DNA from: Baylisascaris procyonis
Lineage: Eukaryota > Nematoda > Chromadorea > Rhabditida > Ascarididae
Assembly: GCA_037389465.1 (NCBI GenBank)
Contig: JAZARR010000250.1
Span: forward strand, 1,054,001 to 1,118,000
Length of the DNA stretch: 64,000 nt
Direction of reading: 5' to 3'
Shown here: one piece after another, positions 58,511 through 64,000 of the stretch
Position numbering within the stretch: the stretch's first letter is position 1
How the letters are laid out: each line of letters starts with the position of its first letter
Translations under genes and position numbers: made by a program
The notes under the pieces: model-generated
Seen by the model: the letters and a program-made list of their open reading frames with translations, nothing else
The model's database searches: none
What the model was told of the DNA's origin: nothing

Positions 58511-58669
58511 TTAGTTAAGAGGTATTTGTGTTATATTTTTCTTTTCTCTCTTTCCTCCTCCTCAGTTAGTAGATATTTGTGTTATATATCCTCAGTTAAT
58601 AGACATTTGTGTTATATATCCCCTCTCTTTTTCTTCTCCATTAGTTTAATAGGCATTTGTGTTATATTT
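58511..58669. repeat. Minisatellite-like cluster, four copies of a 25-28 bp unit
   Basis: Four copies of a unit around AGRYATTTGTGTTATAT, each preceded by TTAGTTAA-like sequence, at about 58511, 58563, 58593 and 58641. Pyrimidine-rich spacers (TTCTCTC, CCTCCTC) separate three of them. It lies just upstream of the DPH3 start on the opposite strand, so it may overlap that gene's promoter. Confidence 0.8.
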
Positions 58670-60423
58670 ATCTGCTCTTTTTTCTCCCCTCCCCACAACC
58701 CCCCTACGGATACACAACTATGATAGCCTCGTCATTTCTCATAAAGAAAACGATTGTTTTCCACTGAAGAAATTACGAAAAAAAAACCTCAAAATTACAG
58801 AAAACACTATGAGCAATGAAAAATTTTCCACACTAATACTCCGGTATATGAATAGAATATAAATACTTCACATAAACACTATTAAATCATTATTGCCTTG
58901 GGTTATATAGACAAATCAATTGAATACAAAATGCAACAGAAATATCAATGCTAAATTTTATGAATTTTTTAACGATTTTATTAATTAAAACAAATATTCG
59001 CATTCAATTTTAATTTGTAAATATTTAACAAATAAAGTGAACATTAAGCTACGCTTGCCTACGTCGACTTGATGCAATCCCATCCAGAAATACCTCAGCA
59101 ATAATTGGTTTTTAAATCTAGGAGATAATGGATCTAAAAACTTGCATCCTGGATAGTGGATCTTGGAGGATTTTTTCTACGATATTTGTTTCTATTATAC
59201 ACATATAAAAATATCTCATACCTATATGCTTTCCAAATTTTAAACCTGCCAACACCTGGATAACACCTATACCTCTAAATTGTTGAAAAATTTCGTAGTC
59301 CACACTTTTGGCGCTTATCCAAAAGCCACAGAAAATCCAAACGAAATTTTATAAAGCATTATTGCAGCTCAAAAATTTTTTTTGCAAACATTATGTACGG
59401 GAAATTTCATTAGCAGTGGCATTATAAAATTTCAATTATAAACCTATTCCATACAATACTAATTGCTGAGATTTGAAATCTCTAATATTTTTTATCATTA
59501 AAAAATCTTTTTAGATAAATCAATAAAATATACGCGTTTATATTTCTCTTATCATCTATTTGAAGAATTTCATAAATTTTTTGAATAAAATAAAATTATG
59601 AAATAATGCTCCTCATATTTTAGTTGATTGCTATCGTCATACTATATAATGTTCAGCAGTGATTCATTCCCCGCAACCTAATCGATGCATAGCGAAAAAC
59701 TTCGCAAGTGTAATTGTTGATAATTTCCCATTGGAACTGTTTATAACGAAAATCACACCCGTATAATGATTCAATTGCCTATGACTTCACCGATCTATAG
59801 TAAAATTCCCATCGATGTAAGATGCACGCAAATTTTTTGGGCACAAATAGGATCTCTTAGGAATTTCGGTCCCTATTTGTCCGTGAAGAAAGATCGTGAA
59901 TATTTGATGATCCGGAAGAGATATTCGTTCGGGAACTGGAAAATTGTGTTTATAACTCCGCCATTTCTTCATGAATTTTGATCGCGTTTTTTTTGATTGA
60001 ATTCAGTATTCAATTCTCTTTTGAATGGTTTATACTTTCTATCGGATTACTGTGAAAGTTCGTGAGAAAAAAATTAAAATAAAAATTTTAGTTAAATTCA
60101 ATAGAGAATGAACTTTTTCCGTAGCCAACAACTGCATCCAGAACAAAGCAGGGGATCGAGAGTGGCGGCAGCCTCCCCGCATGGGGATTCAGAGGGGCGG
60201 AGCCCCCCTGATCTTAATATAAGTACTGAAATAAAAAAATATTTAGTTAATAGGTTCGTGTCATCACTTGCTCCTGCGATCAACATAGGTTCACTTGTTT
60301 CTTCTTCCTCTTTCTTTTATTTTCATTCGCTTTTTACATTCTCCTTTAATGATATCTATTTTTTAGATTCGTTTTTCGAAGATTTGTTCAGTTAAAAAAT
60401 TAAAATATGTGAAATCTCAATAG
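58670..60423. other. Intergenic stretch before the satellite array
   Basis: No supported gene. A 71-codon plus frame at 59766-59981 contains a possible donor (GATGTAAGA) near 59818 and has no homology that I recognise. A minus frame at 59303-59118 is likewise unassigned. Confidence 0.45.
60160..60215. other. GC-rich double hairpin island
   Basis: A sharp GC-rich island in AT-rich DNA with two perfect stems: CCCC-GCAT-GGGG (about 60175-60186) and GGGGC-GGA-GCCCC (about 60194-60206), followed by more C residues. It lies about 200 bp before the first copy of the satellite array. Possibly a remnant of a repeat or a structured element; no family is assigned. Confidence 0.6.
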
Positions 60424-63400
60424 GAATGTACTGTATTGGAGATTTCAGAATTATTTTCTCCGCAACGGTTAGGTCTACGGAGCAGCGACTCGCTTTGTTC
60501 GACACAGCTTTCAAAGCTCTATCAAATGATATATAGATTCTTATATTTTGAGACAAAAGTTGAAAACCGAATCGACCGGTCAGAATTTCTGAAATCTGGA
60601 TTTTTGCAATATTGGGGGTCCTCTTTCTCGGCCGCTATTACATGTGGCGTTAAACGGCCTCCTAATTCGTCATCAGCTCGCCGAGACCTCTCGAACGGTG
60701 TATGAAATACCGCCTATGGGCGAATAGGAGCCGAGAAAAAAAATCCCAAAAATCGCAATTTTTCGATCGTAAGGGGGTAGCACAGGGAAAATTTGAAAAA
60801 TATTTTTTCTCCCCGATTTTGATGAGTTTAGTACGAAACGATAGAACTCGATGAGCTGATCACGAATATATCCATCGTATGCTGCTTAATATGAAAAGAA
60901 AGGAAATTATAGGTGTACGAATATTGTATTTTTATGCAAATGTACTGTAATTGATATTTCGGGGTTTTTTTCTCGGCAATTGTTAGGCCCATGGAACTGC
61001 GGCTTGCTTTCCTCAGCACAACTTTTAAAGCTCTATCAAATGACGTATAGCTTGTTATATTTCGAGAGTAAGGTTGAAAACTGAATCGACCCGCCAGAAT
61101 TTCTGAAATATCGATTTTTGCAAAATAGGGGGTTCTGGTTCTCGGCCGATATTTGATATAGGCAAAAGCGGTCTCTCGATTTGTGGTCTACTCGACGAGA
61201 CCTCTTGAACGATATACAGGTGACCACCCGCGGGCGAACAGGAGCCGAGAAAAAAAATCCCAAATATCGCAATTTTTCGATCGTAAGGGGGTAGGTAGTA
61301 CAGGGAAATTTTGGAAAAATGTTTTTTGCCTCCGATTTTGATGAGTTTAGTACGAAACGATAGAACTCGATAAGCTGATCACGAATATATCCATTGTATG
61401 CTGCTTAATATGAAAAAAAGGAAATTATAGATGTACGAATACTGTATTTTTATGCAAATGTACTGTAATTGATATTTCGGGTTTTTTTTCTCGGCAGTCG
61501 TTAGGCCCATGGAACTGCGGCTTGCTTTCCTCAACACAACTTTTAAAGCTCTATCAAATGACGTATAGCTTGTTATATTTCGAGAGTAAGGTTGAAAACT
61601 GAATCGACCCGCCAGAATTTCTGAAATATCGATTTTTGCAAAATAGGGGGTTCTGGTTCTCGGCCGATATTTGATATAGGCAAAAGCGGTCTCTCGATTT
61701 GTGGTCTACTCGACGAGACCTCTTGAACGATATACAGGTGACCACCCGCGGGCGAACAGGAGCCGAGAAAAAAAATCCCAAATATCGCAATTTTTCGATC
61801 GTGAGGGGGTAGCACAGGGAAAATTTGAAAAATATTTTTTCTCCCCGATTTTGATGAGTTTAGTACGAAACGATAGAACTCGATAAGCTGATCACGAATA
61901 TATCCATTGTATGCTGCTTAATATGAAAAAAAGGAAATTATAGATGTACGAATACTGTATTTTTATGCAAATGTACTGTAATTGATATTTCGGGTTTTTT
62001 TTCTCGGCAGTCGTTAGGCCCATGGAACTGCGGCTTGCTTTCCTCAACACAACTTTTAAAGCTCTATCAAATGACGTATAGCTTGTTATATTTCGAGAGT
62101 AAGGTTGAAAACCGAATCGACCCGCCAGAATTTCTGAAATATCGATTTTTGCAAAATAGGGGGTTCTGGTTCTCGGCCGATATTTGATATAGGCAAAAGC
62201 GGACTCCCGATTTGTGGTCTACTCGACGAGACCTCTTGAACGATATATAGGTGTCCGCCCGAGGTCAAACATGAGCCGAGAAAAAAATTCCCAAAAATCG
62301 CGATTTTTCAATCGTAAGGGGGTAGGTAGTACAGGGAAATTTTGGAGAAATGTTTTTTGCCTCCGATTTTGATGAGTTTAGTATGAAACGATAGAACTCA
62401 GTGAGCTGATCACGAGCATGTGCTTTATTTGCTGTCTTATGGGATGGGAAGAAAATTATAGGTGCAGGAATGTCATATTTTTATACAAATGAACTGTAAT
62501 TGATGTTCGCGACCTTTTTCTCGGCCACGGTTAGGCCTACGAAGTTACGGTTTGTTCCCTTCAATACAACTTTAGAAGCTCTATCAAATGATACATATTT
62601 CACTATACTTCGAAAGAAAAGTTGAAAACCGAATCGACCGGTCAGAGTTTCTCAAATCTCGATTTTTGCAAAATAGGGGGTTCTGGTTCTCGGCCGATAT
62701 TTGATATAGGCAAAAGCGGACTCCCGATTTGTGGTCTACTCGACGAGACCTCTTGAACGATATACAGGTGTCCGCCCGAGGTCAAACGTGAGCCGAGAAA
62801 AAAATTCCCAAAAATCGCGATTTTTCAATCGTAAAGGGGTCGGTAGTACAGGGAAATTTTGGAAAAATGTTTTTGCCTCCGATTTTGATGAGTTTAGTAT
62901 GAAACGATAGAACTCAGTGAGCTGATCACGAGCATGTGCTTTATTTGCTGTCTTATGGGATGGGAAGAAAATTATAGGTGCAGGAATGTCATATTTTTAT
63001 ACAAATGAACTGTAATTGATGTTCGCGACCTTTTTCTCGGCCAAGGTTAGGCCTACGAAGTTACGGTTTGTTCCCTTCAATACAACTTTAGAAGCTCTAT
63101 CAAATGATACATATTTCACTATACTTCGAAAGAAAAGTTGAAAACCGAATCGACCGGTCAGAGTTTCTCAAATCTCGATTTTTGCAAAATAGGGGGTTCT
63201 GGTTCTCGGCCGATATTTGATATAGGCAAAAGCGGACTCCCGATTTGTGGTCTACTCGACGAGACCTCTTGAACGATATATAGGTGTCCGCCCGAGGTCA
63301 AACATGAGCCGAGAAAAAAATTCCCAAAAATCGCGATTTTTCAATCGTAAGGGGGTAGGTAGTACAGGGAAATTTTGGAAAAATGTTTTTTGCCTCCGAT

Positions 63401-64000
63401 TTTGATGAGTTTAGTATGAAACGATAGAACTCAGTGAGCTGATCACGAGCATGTGCTTTATTTGCTGTCTTATGGGATGGGAAGAAAATTATAGGTGCAG
63501 GAATGTCATATTTTTATACAAATGAACTGTAATTGATGTTCGCGACCTTTTTCTCGGCCACGGTTAGGCCTACGAAGTTACGGTTTGTTCCCTTCAATAC
63601 AACTTTAGAAGCTCTATCAAATGATACATATTTCACTATACTTCGAAAGAAAAGTTGAAAACCGAATCGACCGGTCAGAGTTTCTCAAATCTCGATTTTT
63701 GCAAAATAGGGGGTTCTGGTTCTCGGCCGATATTTGATATAGGCAAAAGCGGACTCCCGATTTGTGGTCTACTCGACGAGACCTCTTGAACGATATACAG
63801 GTGTCCGCCCGAGGTCAAACGTGAGCCGAGAAAAAAATTCCCAAAAATCGCGATTTTTCAATCGTAAGGGGGTAGTACAGGGAAATTTTGGAAAAATATT
63901 TTTTGTCTCCGATTTCGATAGATTTGATATCAAACGATAGATCTCGATGAGCTGATCACGAATATATGCATCTATCGTATCGTCTGATACTCTGTTCTTT
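60424..64000. repeat. Tandem satellite array, ~515-bp unit, at least seven copies
   Basis: The landmark CTCGGCCG recurs at 60627, 61141, 61659, 62172, 62689, 63205 and 63722, giving spacings of 513-518 bp, and the array continues past the right edge. The first copy is clearly diverged. The copies at 61.1 and 61.6 kb are almost identical, the one at 62.1 kb is intermediate, and those from 62.7 kb on form a second near-identical class. Each unit contains GCCGAGAAAAAAA and, about 230 bp further, TTTTTTCTCGGC, an inverted pair. Frames of 78-80 codons occur in the copies, but they are interrupted and not conserved across classes. It is probably non-coding satellite DNA. Confidence 0.95.

Noticed and set aside
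61036..61790. Identical 78-codon minus-strand frames in two satellite copies
   Set aside because: The identity reflects near-identical DNA of tandem copies; the frame is broken in the other copies.

Overview
The window is nuclear DNA from a nematode. It is AT-rich (roughly one third G+C by eye), its genes are split by GT-AG introns with TTTCAG- or TTTNAG-type acceptors, several start codons sit just behind a splice acceptor as expected for trans-spliced messages, and the largest gene encodes a secreted protein made of about fourteen EB modules, a family greatly expanded in nematodes. The genus cannot be fixed from the sequence alone. Nothing suggests contamination, a virus or an intact transposon.

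Layout. 1-3777 (minus): 5' part of an unrecognised gene with a lysine-rich start, running off the left edge. 3.8-14.9 kb: mostly non-coding, with a 435-bp TG microsatellite. 15.0-19.5 kb (plus): a five-exon gene for a 157-residue coiled-coil protein. 20.1-29.2 kb (minus): a 15-exon EB-module gene whose exons keep frame throughout. 29.6-31.4 kb: coding-like minus-strand segments that I cannot assemble with confidence. 31.9-32.9 kb (minus): ribosomal protein uS11 (rps-14). 34.9-39.9 kb (plus): EI24/EPG-4, an ER autophagy protein. 40.6-41.5 kb: a possible CRIB-like exon and an inverted repeat whose two arms carry matching 33-codon frames. 43.0-44.5 kb (plus): ribosomal protein eL36 (rpl-36). 45.4-46.4 kb (plus): mitochondrial acyl carrier protein. 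47.8-54.4 kb (minus): aspartyl aminopeptidase of family M18, with all metal ligands present. 57.7-58.4 kb (minus): DPH3, a small zinc protein of diphthamide synthesis, hidden under a longer spurious frame on the other strand. 60.4 kb to the right edge: a tandem array of a ~515-bp repeat, at least seven copies, continuing past the window.

The recognised genes are mainly housekeeping: two ribosomal proteins, diphthamide synthesis (which modifies translation elongation factor 2), peptide turnover, mitochondrial fatty-acid/complex I support, and autophagy. They do not form one pathway. rpl-36 and the acyl carrier protein gene lie 0.8 kb apart on one strand and could be co-transcribed, but spacing alone does not prove an operon. 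I found no clear new multi-gene system. The features most worth following are the satellite array, the module-wise growth of the EB gene, the paired inverted 33-codon frames and a GC-AG intron in the aminopeptidase gene.
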